A DNA stretch of 64,000 bases from Amia ocellicauda. Its lineage: Eukaryota; Chordata; Actinopteri; Amiiformes; Amiidae. Positions 45,000-57,292 of the stretch are shown here, piece by piece. The DNA is taken from the NCBI RefSeq assembly GCF_036373705.1, contig NC_089851.1, positions 54,458,440 through 54,522,439 of the forward strand, in the 5' to 3' direction. Every line of letters begins with the position of its first letter. Position 1 is the stretch's first letter. The notes below the pieces were generated by a model, which saw only the letters and a program-made list of their open reading frames with translations, made no database searches and had not been told where the DNA came from. Both the position numbers and the translations under genes were made by a program.

Positions 45000-45071
45000 G
45001 GGCTTGTCCTGGACTTGAACCCAGGGCCTCTCACACCCTCAGCAAGAATCATACCCCTAGACCAACGAGCC
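45000..45071 (-). pseudogene. tRNA-Pro pseudogene, G33 class
   Basis: ACAAGCC acceptor mismatch plus a T-loop change to TTCAAGT (base 59). Confidence 0.83.
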
Positions 45072-45589
45072 AAGTTAACGGAGAGTGTCGCAGTTTCTGC
45101 TGGGCAAGCGCGTAACTGCTTTGGGGCAGACCGGGAGACCTACGCTCACTGACTGATAGCATGGACTGTAGCGCTGAAGTGTCTTTCCAGAACGGTAACC
45201 GTATCCCCAGTGAGACAGCACTGAGAGCATGGTTCAGCAGGCCCGCAAACAACTGAAAAGAATGCCTCTCCTTTGGTGCAGCTCAGGAGTACACGTTCAG
45301 CAAAGGTCTCCATAACAAGCCGGCAAACCACATTTCGTCCTCCTCCTCCTCAACAACACACTACATGTCCTCCTCCTCCTCCTCAACAACAACAACAACA
45401 ACAACGAACTTGTAAAAAACACATTTTCTTTAAAGAAAACAAAACACACAGATGACAGTCTGATTTCCCATCAGCTTTACAGGCAACAGTATCTGAGGTC
45501 GATAGCCCTCCCTTGTGCAGAGGAGCCCAGAAGCCAGCCTTCAAGAGCAAACGAACAAACACTTCGGTGACTGCAAAGTGGGGCCAAGT

Positions 45590-45661
45590 GGGCTCGTCCT
45601 GGAGTTGAACCCAGGGCCTCTCACACCCTCAGCAAGAATCATACCCCTAGACCAACGAGCC
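45590..45661 (-). pseudogene. tRNA-Pro pseudogene, G33 class
   Basis: Standard G33 form. Second member of a two-unit block repeated after 1183 bp. Confidence 0.8.
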
Positions 45662-46182
45662 AAGTTAACGGAGGGTGTCGCAGTTTCTGCTGGGCAAGCG
45701 CGTAACTGCTTTGGGGCAGACCGGGAGACCTACGCTCACTGACTGATAGCATGGACTGTAGCGCTGACGTGTCTTTCCAGAATGGTAACGCCATCCCCAG
45801 TGAGACAGCACTGAGAGCATGGTTCAGCAGGCCCGCAAACAACTGAAAAGAATGCCTCTCCTTTGGTGCAGCTCAGGAGTACACGTTCAGCAAAGGTCTC
45901 CATAACAAGCCGGCAAACCACATTTCGTCCTCCTCCTCCTCAACAACACACTACATGTCCTCCACCTCCTCCTCAACAACAACAACAACAACAACAACGA
46001 ACTTGTAAAAAACACATTTTCTTTAAAGAAAACAAAACACACAGATGACAGTCTGATTTCCCATCAGCTATACGGGCAACAGTATCTGAGGTCGATAGCC
46101 CTCCCTTGTGCAGAGGAGCCCAGAAGCCAGCCTTCAAGAGCAAACGAACAAACACTTCGGTGACTGCAAAGTGGGGCCAAGT

Positions 46183-46254
46183 GGGCTTGTCCTGGACTTG
46201 AACCCAGGGCCTCTCACACCCTCAGCAAGAATCATACCCCTAGACCAACGAGCC
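46183..46254 (-). pseudogene. tRNA-Pro pseudogene, G33 class
   Basis: Same double variant as 45000, one block later. Confidence 0.83.
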
Positions 46255-46772
46255 AAGTTAACGGAGAGTGTCGCAGTTTCTGCTGGGCAAGCGCGTAACT
46301 GCTTTGGGGCAGACCGGGAGACCTACGCTCACTGACTGATAGCATGGACTGTAGCGCTGAAGTGTCTTTCCAGAACGGTAACCGTATCCCCAGTGAGACA
46401 GCACTGAGAGCATGGTTCAGCAGGCCCGCAAACAACTGAAAAGAATGCCTCTCCTTTGGTGCAGCTCAGGAGTACACGTTCAGCAAAGGTCTCCATAACA
46501 AGCCGGCAAACCACATTTCGTCCTCCTCCTCCTCAACAACACACTACATGTCCTCCTCCTCCTCCTCAACAACAACAACAACAACAACGAACTTGTAAAA
46601 AACACATTTTCTTTAAAGAAAACAAAACACACAGATGACAGTCTGATTTCCCATCAGCTTTACAGGCAACAGTATCTGAGGTCGATAGCCCTCCCTTGTG
46701 CAGAGGAGCCCAGAAGCCAGCCTTCAAGAGCAAACGAACAAACACTTCGGTGACTGCAAAGTGGGGCCAAGT

Positions 46773-46844
46773 GGGCTCGTCCTGGAGTTGAACCCAGGGC
46801 CTCTCACACCCTCAGCAAGAATCATACCCCTAGACCAACGAGCC
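46773..46844 (-). pseudogene. tRNA-Pro pseudogene, G33 class
   Basis: Counterpart of 45590. Confidence 0.8.
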
Positions 46845-47362
46845 AAGTTAACGGAGGGTGTCGCAGTTTCTGCTGGGCAAGCGCGTAACTGCTTTGGGGC
46901 AGACCGGGAGACCTACGCTCACTGACTGATAGCATGGACTGTAGCGCTGACGTGTCTTTCCAGAATGGTAACGCCATCCCCAGTGAGACAGCACTGAGAG
47001 CATGGTTCAGCAGGCCCGCAAACAACTGAAAAGAATGCCTCTCCTTTGGTGCAGCTCAGGAGTACACGTTCAGCAAAGGTCTCCATAACAAGCCGGCAAA
47101 CCACATTTCGTCCTCCTCCTCCTCAACAACACACTACATGTCCTCCACCTCCTCCTCAACAACAACAACAACAACAACGAACTTGTAAAAAACACATTTT
47201 CTTTAAAGAAAACAAAACACACAGATGACAGTCTGACTTCCCATCAGCTATACGGGCAACAGTATCTGAGGTCGATAGCCCTCCCTTGTGCAGAGGAGCC
47301 CAGAAGCCAGCCTTCAAGAGCAAACGAACAAACACTTCGGTGACTGCAAAGTGGGGCCAAGT

Positions 47363-47434
47363 GGGCTTGTCCTGGAGTTGAACCCAGGGCCTCTCACACC
47401 CTCAGCAAGAATCATACCCCTAGACCAACGAGCC
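47363..47434 (-). pseudogene. tRNA-Pro pseudogene, G33 class
   Basis: ACAAGCC acceptor mismatch variant. Confidence 0.82.
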
Positions 47435-47940
47435 AAGTTAACGGAGAGTGTCGCAGTTTCTGCTGGGCAAGCGCGTAACTGCTTTGGGGCAGACCGGGAG
47501 ACCTACGCTCACTGACTGATAGCATGGACTGTAGCGCTGAAGTGTCTTTCCAGAACGGTAACCGTATCCCCAGTGAGACAGCACTGAGAGCATGGTTCAG
47601 CAGGCCCGCAAACAACTGAAAAGAATGCCTCTCCTTTGGTGCAGCTCAGGAGTACACGTTCAGCAAAGGTCTCCATAACAAGCCGGCAAACCACATTTCG
47701 TCCTCCTCCTCCTCAACAACACACTACATGTCCTCCTCCTCCTCAACAACAACAACGAACTTGTAAAATACACATTTTCTTTAAAGAAAACAAAACACAC
47801 AGATGACAGTCTGATTTCCCATCAGCTACACAGCCAACAGTATCTGAGGTTGAAAGACCTCCCTGGTGCAGAGGAGCCCAGAAGCCAAGCATCGAGAGAG
47901 AACAAACGAATGCTTCAGAGAATGCAAAGCAGGGCCAAGC

Positions 47941-48012
47941 GGGCTCGTCCGGGAGTTGAACCCGGGACCTCTCGCACCCAAAGCGAGAATCATACCCCTA
48001 GACCAACGAGCC
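47941..48012 (-). tRNA. tRNA-Pro (anticodon UGG)
   Basis: Intact. An isolated UGG copy among G33 units, with the same AGCATTTTTCAGC spacer as 39115 and 40280. Confidence 0.93.
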
Positions 48013-48527
48013 AAGTTATCTGACAGTGTCACAGTTTCTGCTGGGCAAGCGTGTAACTGCTTTGGGGCAGACCGGGAGACCTACGCTCACTGACTGATAG
48101 CATGGACTGTAGCGCTGACGTGTCTTTCCAGAATGGTAACGCCATCCCCAGTGAGACAGCACTGAGAGCATTTTTCAGCAGGCCCGCAAACAACTGAAAA
48201 GAATGCCTCTCCTTTGGTGCAGCTCAGGAGTACACGTTCAGCAAAGGTCTCCATAACAAGCCGGCAAACCACATTTCGTCCTCCTCCTCCTCAACAACAC
48301 ACTAGATGTCCTCCTCCTCCTCCTCAACAACAACAACAACAACGAACTTGTAAAAAACACATTTTCTTTAAAGAAAACAAAACACACAGATGACAGTCTG
48401 ATTTCCCATCAGCTTTACAGGCAACAGTATCTGAGGTCGATAGCCCTCCCTTGTGCAGAGGAGCCCAGAAGCCAGCCTTCAAGAGCAAACGAACAAACAC
48501 TTCGGTGACTGCAAAGTGGGGCCAAGT

Positions 48528-48599
48528 GGGCTCATCCTGGAGTTGAACCCAGGGCCTCTCACACCCTCAGCAAGAATCATACCCCTAGACCAACGAGCC
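48528..48599 (-). pseudogene. tRNA-Pro pseudogene, G33 class
   Basis: ATGAGCC acceptor variant, again following a UGG unit as at 39702 and 40867. Confidence 0.8.
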
Positions 48600-49114
48600 A
48601 AGTTAACGGAGGGTGTCGCAGTTTCTGCTGGGCAAGCGCGTAACTGCTTTGGGGCAGACCGGGAGACCTACGCTCACTGACTGATAGCATGGACTGTAGC
48701 GCTGACGTGTCTTTCCAGAATGGTAACGCCATCCCCAGTGAGACAGCACTGAGAGCATGGTTCAGCAGGCCCGCAAACAACTGAAAAGAATGCCTCTCCT
48801 TTGGTGCAGCTCAGGAGTACACGTTCAGCAAAGGTCTCCATAACAAGCCGGCAAACCACATTTCGTCCTCCTCCTCCTCAACAACACACTACATGTCCTC
48901 CTCCTCCTCCTCAACAACAACAACAACAACGAACTTGTAAAAAACACATTTTCTTTAAAGAAAACAAAACACACAGATGACAGTCTGATTTCCCATCAGC
49001 TTTACAGGCAACAGTATCTGAGGTCGATAGCCCTCCCTTGTGCAGAGGAGCCCAGAAGCCAGCCTTCAACAGCAAACGAACAAACACTTCGGTGACTGCA
49101 AAGTGGGGCCAAGT

Positions 49115-49186
49115 GGGCTCGTCCTGGAGTTGAACCCAGGGCCTCTCACACCCTCAGCAAGAATCATACCCCTAGACCAACGAGCC
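49115..49186 (-). pseudogene. tRNA-Pro pseudogene, G33 class
   Basis: Standard G33 form. The flank has a private CAACAGC variant. Confidence 0.8.
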
Positions 49187-49704
49187 AAGTTAACGGAGGG
49201 TGTCGCAGTTTCTGCTGGGCAAGCGCGTAACTGCTTTGGGGCAGACCGGGAGACCTACGCTCACTGACTGATAGCATGGACTGTAGCGCTGACGTGTCTT
49301 TCCAGAATGGTAACGCCATCCCCAGTGAGACAGCACTGAGAGCATGGTTCAGCAGGCCCGCAAACAACTGAAAAGAATGCCTCTCCTTTGGTGCAGCTCA
49401 GGAGTACACGTTCAGCAAAGGTCTCCATAACAAGCCGGCAAACCACATTTCGTCCTCCTCCTCCTCAACAACACACTACATGTCCTCCACCTCCTCCTCA
49501 ACAACAACAACAACAACAACGAACTTGTAAAAAACACATTTTCTTTAAAGAAAACAAAACACACAGATGACAGTCTGACTTCCCATCAGCTATACGGGCA
49601 ACAGTATCTGAGGTCGATAGCCCTCCCTTGTGCAGAGGAGCCCAGAAGCCAGCCTTCAAGAGCAAACGAACAAACACTTCGGTGACTGCAAAGTGGGGCC
49701 AAGT

Positions 49705-49776
49705 GGGCTTGTCCTGGAGTTGAACCCAGGGCCTCTCACACCCTCAGCAAGAATCATACCCCTAGACCAACGAGCC
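49705..49776 (-). pseudogene. tRNA-Pro pseudogene, G33 class
   Basis: ACAAGCC acceptor mismatch variant. First of three nearly identical neighbours. Confidence 0.82.
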
Positions 49777-50297
49777 AAGTTAACGGAGAGTGTCGCAGTT
49801 TCTGCTGGGCAAGCGCGTAACTGCTTTGGGGCAGACCGGGAGACCTACGCTCACTGACTGATAGCATGGACTGTAGCGCTGAAGTGTCTTTCCAGAACGG
49901 TAACCGTATCCCCAGTGAGACAGCACTGAGAGCATGGTTCAGCAGGCCCGCAAACAACTGAAAAGAATGCCTCTCCTTTGGTGCAGCTCAGGAGTACACG
50001 TTCAGCAAAGGTCTCCATAACAAGCCGGCAAACCACATTTCGTCCTCCTCCTCCTCAACAACACACTACATGTCCTCCTCCTCCTCCTCAACAACAACAA
50101 CAACAACAACAACGAACTTGTAAAAAACACATTTTCTTTAAAGAAAACAAAACACACAGATGACAGTCTGACTTCCCATCAGCTATACGGGCAACAGTAT
50201 CTGAGGTCGATAGCCCTCCCTTGTGCAGAGGAGCCCAGAAGCCAGCCTTCAAGAGCAAACGAACAAACACTTCGGTGACTGCAAAGTGGGGCCAAGT

Positions 50298-50369
50298 GGG
50301 CTTGTCCTGGAGTTGAACCCAGGGCCTCTCACACCCTCAGCAAGAATCATACCCCTAGACCAACGAGCC
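50298..50369 (-). pseudogene. tRNA-Pro pseudogene, G33 class
   Basis: Near copy of the unit before; the CAA tract is one triplet longer. Confidence 0.82.
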
Positions 50370-50887
50370 AAGTTAACGGAGAGTGTCGCAGTTTCTGCTG
50401 GGCAAGCGCGTAACTGCTTTGGGGCAGACCGGGAGACCTACGCTCACTGACTGATAGCATGGACTGTAGCGCTGAAGTGTCTTTCCAGAACGGTAACCGT
50501 ATCCCCAGTGAGACAGCACTGAGAGCATGGTTCAGCAGGCCCGCAAACAACTGAAAAGAATGCCTCTCCTTTGGTGCAGCTCAGGAGTACACGTTCAGCA
50601 AAGGTCTCCATAACAAGCCGGCAAACCACATTTCGTCCTCCTCCTCCTCAACAACACACTACATGTCCTCCTCCTCCTCCTCAACAACAACAACAACAAC
50701 AACGAACTTGTAAAAAACACATTTTCTTTAAAGAAAACAAAACACACAGATGACAGTCTGACTTCCCATCAGCTATACGGGCAACAGTATCTGAGGTCGA
50801 TAGCCCTCCCTTGTGCAGAGGAGCCCAGAAGCCAGCCTTCAAGAGCAAACGAACAAACACTTCGGTGACTGCAAAGTGGGGCCAAGT

Positions 50888-50959
50888 GGGCTTGTCCTGG
50901 AGTTGAACCCAGGGCCTCTCACACCCTCAGCAAGAATCATACCCCTAGACCAACGAGCC
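50888..50959 (-). pseudogene. tRNA-Pro pseudogene, G33 class
   Basis: Third of the three near-identical ACAAGCC units. Confidence 0.82.
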
Positions 50960-51477
50960 AAGTTAACGGAGAGTGTCGCAGTTTCTGCTGGGCAAGCGCG
51001 TAACTGCTTTGGGGCAGACCGGGAGACCTACGCTCACTGACTGATAGCATGGACTGTAGCGCTGAAGTGTCTTTCCAGAACGGTAACCGTATCCCCAGTG
51101 AGACAGCACTGAGAGCATGGTTCAGCAGGCCCGCAAACAACTGAAAAGAATGCCTCTCCTTTGGTGCAGCTCAGGAGTACACGTTCAGCAAAGGTCTCCA
51201 TAACAAGCCGGCAAACCACATTTCGTCCTCCTCCTCCTCAACAACACACTACATGTCCTCCTCCTCCTCCTCAACAACAACAACAACAACAACGAACTTG
51301 TAAAAAACACATTTTCTTTAAAGAAAACAAAACACACAGATGACAGTCTGATTTCCCATCAGCTTTACAGGCAACAGTATCTGAGGTCGATAGCCCTCCC
51401 TTGTGCAGAGGAGCCCAGAAGCCAGCCTTCAAGAGCAAACGAACAAACACTTCGGTGACTGCAAAGCAGGGCCAAGC

Positions 51478-51549
51478 GGGCTCGTCCGGGAGTTGAACCC
51501 GGGACCTCTCGCACCCAAAGCGAGAATCATACCCCTAGACCAACGAGCC
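51478..51549 (-). tRNA. tRNA-Pro (anticodon UGG)
   Basis: Intact tRNA in a recombinant unit. The distal flank is of the G33 kind, changing to the intact-gene kind at GCAAAGCAGGGCC just beside the tRNA. Confidence 0.93.
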
Positions 51550-52055
51550 AAGTTATCTGACAGTGTCACAGTTTCTGCTGGGCAAGCGCGTAACTGCTTT
51601 GGGGCAGACCGGGAGACCTACGCTCACTGACTGATAGCATGGACTGTAGCGCTGACGTGTCTTTCCAGAATGGTAACGCCATCCCCAGTGAGACAGCACT
51701 GAGAGCATGGTTCAGCAGGCCCGCAAACAACTGAAAAGAATGCCTCTCCTTTGGTGCAGCTCAGGAGTACACGTTCAGCAAAGGTCTCCATAACAAGCCG
51801 GCAAACCACATTTCGTCCTCCTCCTCCTCAACAACACACTACATGTCCTCCTCCTCCTCAACAACAACAACGAACTTGTAAAATACACATTTTCTTTAAA
51901 GAAAACAAAACACACAGATGACAGTCTGATTTCCCATCAGCTACACAGCCAACAGTATCTGAGGTTGAAAGACCTCCCTGGTGCAGAGGAGCCCAGAAGC
52001 CAAGCATCGAGAGAGAACAAACGAATGCTTCAGAGAATGCAAAGCAGGGCCAAGC

Positions 52056-52127
52056 GGGCTCGTCCGGGAGTTGAACCCGGGACCTCTCGCACCCTAAGCG
52101 AGAATCATACCCCTAGACCAACGAGCC
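52056..52127 (-). tRNA. tRNA-Pro (anticodon AGG)
   Basis: Clean AGG copy with U33 and fully paired stems. Its spacer carries the private GACGTATC variant shared with 774 and 53811. Confidence 0.93.
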
Positions 52128-52642
52128 AAGTTAACGGAGCGTGTCGCAGTTTCTGCTGGGCAAGCGCGTAACTGCTTTGGGGCAGACCGGGAGACCTACG
52201 CTCACTGACTGATAGCATGGACTGTAGCGCTGACGTATCTTTCCAGAATGGTAACGCCATCCCCAGTGAGACAGCACTGAGAGCATGGTTCAGCAGGCCC
52301 GCAAACAACTGAAAAGAATGCCTCTCCTTTGGTGCAGCTCAGGAGTACACGTTCAGCAAAGGTCTCCATAACAAGCCGGCAAACCACATTTCGTCCTCCT
52401 CCTCCTCAACAACACACTACATGTCCTCCTCCTCCTCCTCAACAACAACAACAACAACGAACTTGTAAAAAACACATTTTCTTTAAAGAAAACAAAACAC
52501 ACAGATGACAGTCTGATTTCCCATCAGCTTTACAGGCAACAGTATCTGAGGTCGATAGCCCTCCCTTGTGCAGAGGAGCCCAGAAGCCAGCCTTCAAGAG
52601 CAAACGAACAAACACTTCGGTGACTGCAAAGTGGGGCCAAGT

Positions 52643-52714
52643 GGGCTTGTCCTGGAGTTGAACCCAGGGCCTCTCACACCCTCAGCAAGAATCATACCCC
52701 TAGACCAACGAGCC
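52643..52714 (-). pseudogene. tRNA-Pro pseudogene, G33 class
   Basis: ACAAGCC acceptor mismatch variant. Confidence 0.82.
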
Positions 52715-53232
52715 AAGTTAACGGAGAGTGTCGCAGTTTCTGCTGGGCAAGCGCGTAACTGCTTTGGGGCAGACCGGGAGACCTACGCTCACTGACTGAT
52801 AGCATGGACTGTAGCGCTGAAGTGTCTTTCCAGAACGGTAACCGTATCCCCAGTGAGACAGCACTGAGAGCATGGTTCAGCAGGCCCGCAAACAACTGAA
52901 AAGAATGCCTCTCCTTTGGTGCAGCTCAGGAGTACACGTTCAGCAAAGGTCTCCATAACAAGCCGGCAAACCACATTTCGTCCTCCTCCTCCTCAACAAC
53001 ACACTACATGTCCTCCTCCTCCTCCTCAACAACAACAACAACAACAACGAACTTGTAAAAAACACATTTTCTTTAAAGAAAACAAAACACACAGATGACA
53101 GTCTGATTTCCCATCAGCTTTACAGGCAACAGTATCTGAGGTCGATAGCCCTCCCTTGTGCAGAGGAGCCCAGAAGCCAGCCTTCAAGAGCAAACGAACA
53201 AACACTTCGGTGACTGCAAAGCAGGGCCAAGC

Positions 53233-53304
53233 GGGCTCGTCCGGGAGTTGAACCCGGGACCTCTCGCACCCAAAGCGAGAATCATACCCCTAGACCAACG
53301 AGCC
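53233..53304 (-). tRNA. tRNA-Pro (anticodon UGG)
   Basis: Intact. Repeats 51478 after 1755 bp and corresponds to 196-267 in the first duplication copy, where the flank next to the tRNA reads AAGTGGGGCC instead of AAGCAGGGCC. Confidence 0.93.
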
Positions 53305-53810
53305 AAGTTATCTGACAGTGTCACAGTTTCTGCTGGGCAAGCGCGTAACTGCTTTGGGGCAGACCGGGAGACCTACGCTCACTGACTGATAGCATGGACT
53401 GTAGCGCTGACGTGTCTTTCCAGAATGGTAACGCCATCCCCAGTGAGACAGCACTGAGAGCATGGTTCAGCAGGCCCGCAAACAACTGAAAAGAATGCCT
53501 CTCCTTTGGTGCAGCTCAGGAGTACACGTTCAGCAAAGGTCTCCATAACAAGCCGGCAAACCACATTTCGTCCTCCTCCTCCTCAACAACACACTACATG
53601 TCCTCCTCCTCCTCAACAACAACAACGAACTTGTAAAATACACATTTTCTTTAAAGAAAACAAAACACACAGATGACAGTCTGATTTCCCATCAGCTACA
53701 CAGCCAACAGTATCTGAGGTTGAAAGACCTCCCTGGTGCAGAGGAGCCCAGAAGCCAAGCATCGAGAGAGAACAAACGAATGCTTCAGAGAATGCAAAGC
53801 AGGGCCAAGC

Positions 53811-53882
53811 GGGCTCGTCCGGGAGTTGAACCCGGGACCTCTCGCACCCTAAGCGAGAATCATACCCCTAGACCAACGAGCC
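53811..53882 (-). tRNA. tRNA-Pro (anticodon AGG)
   Basis: Clean copy. Repeats 52056 after 1755 bp and corresponds to 774-845. Confidence 0.93.
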
Positions 53883-54403
53883 AAGTTAACGGAGCGTGTC
53901 GCAGTTTCTGCTGGGCAAGCGCGTAACTGCTTTGGGGCAGACCGGGAGACCTACGCTCACTGACTGATAGCATGGACTGTAGCGCTGACGTATCTTTCCA
54001 GAATGGTAACGCCATCCCCAGTGAGACAGCACTGAGAGCATGGTTCAGCAGGCCCGCAAACAACTGAAAAGAATGCCTCTCCTTTGGTGCAGCTCAGGAG
54101 TACACGTTCAGCAAAGGTCTCCATAACAAGCCGGCAAACCACATTTCGTCCTCCTCCTCCTCAACAACACACTACATGTCCTCCTCCTCCTCCTCAACAA
54201 CAACAACAACAACAACAACGAACTTGTAAAAAACACATTTTCTTTAAAGAAAACAAAACACACAGATGACAGTCTGATTTCCCATCAGCTTTACAGGCAA
54301 CAGTATCTGAGGTCGATAGCCCTCCCTTGTGCAGAGGAGCCCAGAAGCCAGCCTTCAAGAGCAAACGAACAAACACTTCGGTGACTGCAAAGTGGGGCCA
54401 AGT

Positions 54404-54475
54404 GGGCTCGTCCTGGAGTTGAACCCAGGGCCTCTCGCACCCTAAGCGAGAATCATACCCCTAGACCAACGAGCC
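54404..54475 (-). tRNA. tRNA-Pro (AGG), hybrid copy
   Basis: Anticodon arm of the intact AGG class joined to the T arm of the G33 class. Counterpart of 1370-1441. Confidence 0.75.
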
Positions 54476-54981
54476 AAGTTAACGGAGGGTGTCGCAGTTT
54501 CTGCTGGGCAAGCGCGTAACTGCTTTGGGGCAGACCGGGAGACCTACGCTCACTGACTGATAGCATGGACTGTAGCGCTGAAGTGTCTTTCCAGAACGGT
54601 AACCGTATCCCCAGTGAGACAGCACTGAGAGCATGGTTCAGCAGGCCCGCAAACAACTGAAAAGAATGCCTCTCCTTTGGTGCAGCTCAGGAGTACACGT
54701 TCAGCAAAGGTCTCCATAACAAGCCGGCAAACCACATTTCGTCCTCCTCCTCCTCAACAACACACTACATGTCCTCCTCCTCCTCAACAACAACAACGAA
54801 CTTGTAAAATACACATTTTCTTTAAAGAAAACAAAACACACAGATGACAGTCTGATTTCCCATCAGCTACACAGCCAACAGTATGTGAGGTTGAAAGACC
54901 TCCCTGGTGCAGAGGAGCCCAGAAGCCAAGCATCGAGAGAGAACAAACGAATGCTTCAGAGAATGCAAAGCGGGGCCAAGC

Positions 54982-55053
54982 GGGCTCGTCCTGGAGTTGA
55001 ACCCAGGGCCTCTCACACCCTCAGCAAGAATCATACCCCTAGACCAACGAGCC
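54982..55053 (-). pseudogene. tRNA-Pro pseudogene, G33 class (array edge)
   Basis: Counterpart of 1948-2019. The array stops about 60 bp beyond it. Confidence 0.8.
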
Positions 55054-55633
55054 AAGCTAATAGGCAATATTGCATGTTCTCCTGGGCAAGCACATAACTG
55101 CTTGAGGCAGACCCTCACCTGATCACCACATGTGGTTACACTTTAAGAAGGGGTGAGTTTAAGGTCATCGGTAACATCACAAAGGTTGGCAGCATTTTAC
55201 ATGAATATGTAAAGTTAAAAACACACACTACATGTAAATAAGCCATACTACTTGTTTAGTGTATGTAAGCTCGTTCTGTAATCATACATCATCCATACTA
55301 GTATTTAATAATTGAATTAACTATACACAAACTACTTGGTCAATTCACTCTTGTTACCGTGTAATTACAGTGCAAGTAAATTGTAATAATTGTAGCGTTG
55401 TATATTGGGCCATATTTTACATGTAACTATATATTTCATATTTGTCCAATTAATGTACATTTGTTTTTTTTGTTTTTTAGCTGGTACCAAAACATTGGAC
55501 TCTGGAACTAAAAGGTCGGAAATTGGAAGAACTATTAATGACAAATGAATGACCGCTGATACAAGTAAATAGTGTTTACTCAAATCTAAAGTGAGACCTT
55601 TTTGAATGAATCTGTAATACATGCCCTAAACAG

Positions 55634-56169
55634 AATGAGAACATGGATCCATCATGCCTTGTTACCACTGTGCAGGCTGGTGGTGGTGGTGTAATGGTGT
55701 GGGGGATGTTTTCTTGGCACACTTTATGCCCCTTAGTGCCAATTGGGCATCGTTTAAATGCCACGGCCTACCTGAGCATTGTTTCTGACCATGTCCATCC
55801 CTTTATGACCACCATGTACCCATCCTCTGATGGCTACTTCCAGCAGGATAATGCACCATGTCACAAAGGTCGAATCATTTCAAATTGGTTTCTTGAACAT
55901 GACAATGAGTTCACTGTACTAAACTGGCCCCCACAGTCACCAGATCTCAACCCAATAGAGCATCTTTGGGATGTGGTGGAAAGGGAGCTTCGTGCCCTGG
56001 ATGTGCATCCCACAAATCTCCATCAACTGCAAGATGCTATCCTATCAATATGGGCCAACATTTCTAAAGAATGCTTTCAGCACCTTGTTGAATCAATGCC
56101 ACGTAGAATTAAGGCAGTTCTGAAGGCAAAAGGGGGTCAAACACCAAGTGAGTACCAAGTGAAATCTAT
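55634..56169 (+). mobile_element. Tc1-like transposase fragment (second copy)
   Basis: Duplicate of 2600-3135, with the same DNAPCHK and SPDLNPIEHLW motifs. Confidence 0.93.
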
Positions 56170-56699
56170 TAAAGTATTGAAGTATCCCAATGTTTTAAGT
56201 TACACTTCATGTATACATGTGTTTGGAAGTTTATCAAAATATATTCTACCAGTATATTTAGAATGCAACATTTTTGCAGTCTAATATATTCACAGTATAC
56301 AATACATGCAATATGAGATTGTTGTGTATTTAGCAGTATACTAAATGTATATTATAAGGGGACATATATGTATGCATTTTTATATATTTAGTATAAAATA
56401 CATGTGTAGATGTTACAGTATATTTGCATATAATTATAGATATATTAAAAACAAGTTTACATATAATTCTGAATATACTTAAGTTATATTAAGCAATATT
56501 TGTATTGTATAATATAGTGTATTTGACCATATTTCTGTATCAAGTGACAGTGCAATTGATATTTAAAAGAATATTTTCACCATATATTATAAAATGGTAT
56601 GCACATTTATAAAACATATTAATACATTAAAATACATTTCATATTTCAGAATAATATATATTTTTAAATATTTTATTTTTGTAAGGGTATCTTCCATAA

Positions 56700-56885
56700 A
56701 TGCAGTTTTACCAAACAAAGGAAAACCAGGAAAGGTTGGTGGAGGAGATTACGCAGTTTTGGCAGCCCATTCTGAAACCCACTGCAGAATATATTCTGGC
56801 AGGAGGTCTGATTAAAATACTGGAAAATCTTCAATCAAAGTCAAGAAATGTGTCAAAAGGCTTCCAGTTTCCTTTCCTGCCATGA
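56700..56885 (+). other. Possible coding fragment (second copy)
   Basis: Duplicate of 3666-3851. Confidence 0.25.
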
Positions 56886-56928
56886 GAAGTATGCTGATTT
56901 CAGAACCTCTATGAAGTAGATTCCTTAT

Positions 56929-57214
56929 TTTTCAAAAAATAAGTAATGGTTATTTTTTTCATTGTTTCCTCAATATATTAATAATAAACTGTTTTATTTT
57001 TTTCTGCAAAATAAGTAAAGTTTACTTATTTATTTCTGGTTCCTGTTTTTTTTTTTTTTAAATAAGTAATGGTTATTTATTTTTATCTTTCTTGTTTATT
57101 ACTTTTTCTGTGAATTCTGATTCTAGTAGTATGAAGAAATAAGTAATAGTTACTCATTCCTTATTTCTGTTTCCCTGTTTTTTCACAAAATAAGTAATGG
57201 TTATTTCAAAAATC
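56929..57214. repeat. Diverged minisatellite (second copy)
   Basis: Duplicate of 3895-4180. Confidence 0.65.
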
Positions 57215-57292
57215 CCTGTTTACAAATGTAAGGACTTATAGGACAACAGCATTACATACAGATAGATAACATACATTAGTTATTATGGTAAC

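Larger units (their letters stand above)
32139..55113 (-). repeat. Main tRNA-Pro tandem array, 40 units
   Basis: Head-to-tail units of 578-593 bp, each with one minus-strand tRNA-Pro or pseudogene; the first is truncated. A unit contains, in plus-strand order: tRNA, about 260 bp of unique spacer, two TCC tracts around ACACACTACATG, a CAA tract of variable length (about 4-9), the block TTTTCTTTAAAGAAAACAAA, and a variable flank before the next tRNA. Of the 40 tRNAs, six are UGG, three clean AGG, two AGG with an insertion, one AGG hybrid, and 28 (including the truncated one) the G33 class. Neighbouring units are about 95-100% identical. Confidence 0.95.

Noticed and set aside
32139-55113. CRISPR-like regular repeats
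   Set aside because: Repeat units are about 590 bp with internal tRNA genes, in clearly eukaryotic DNA.
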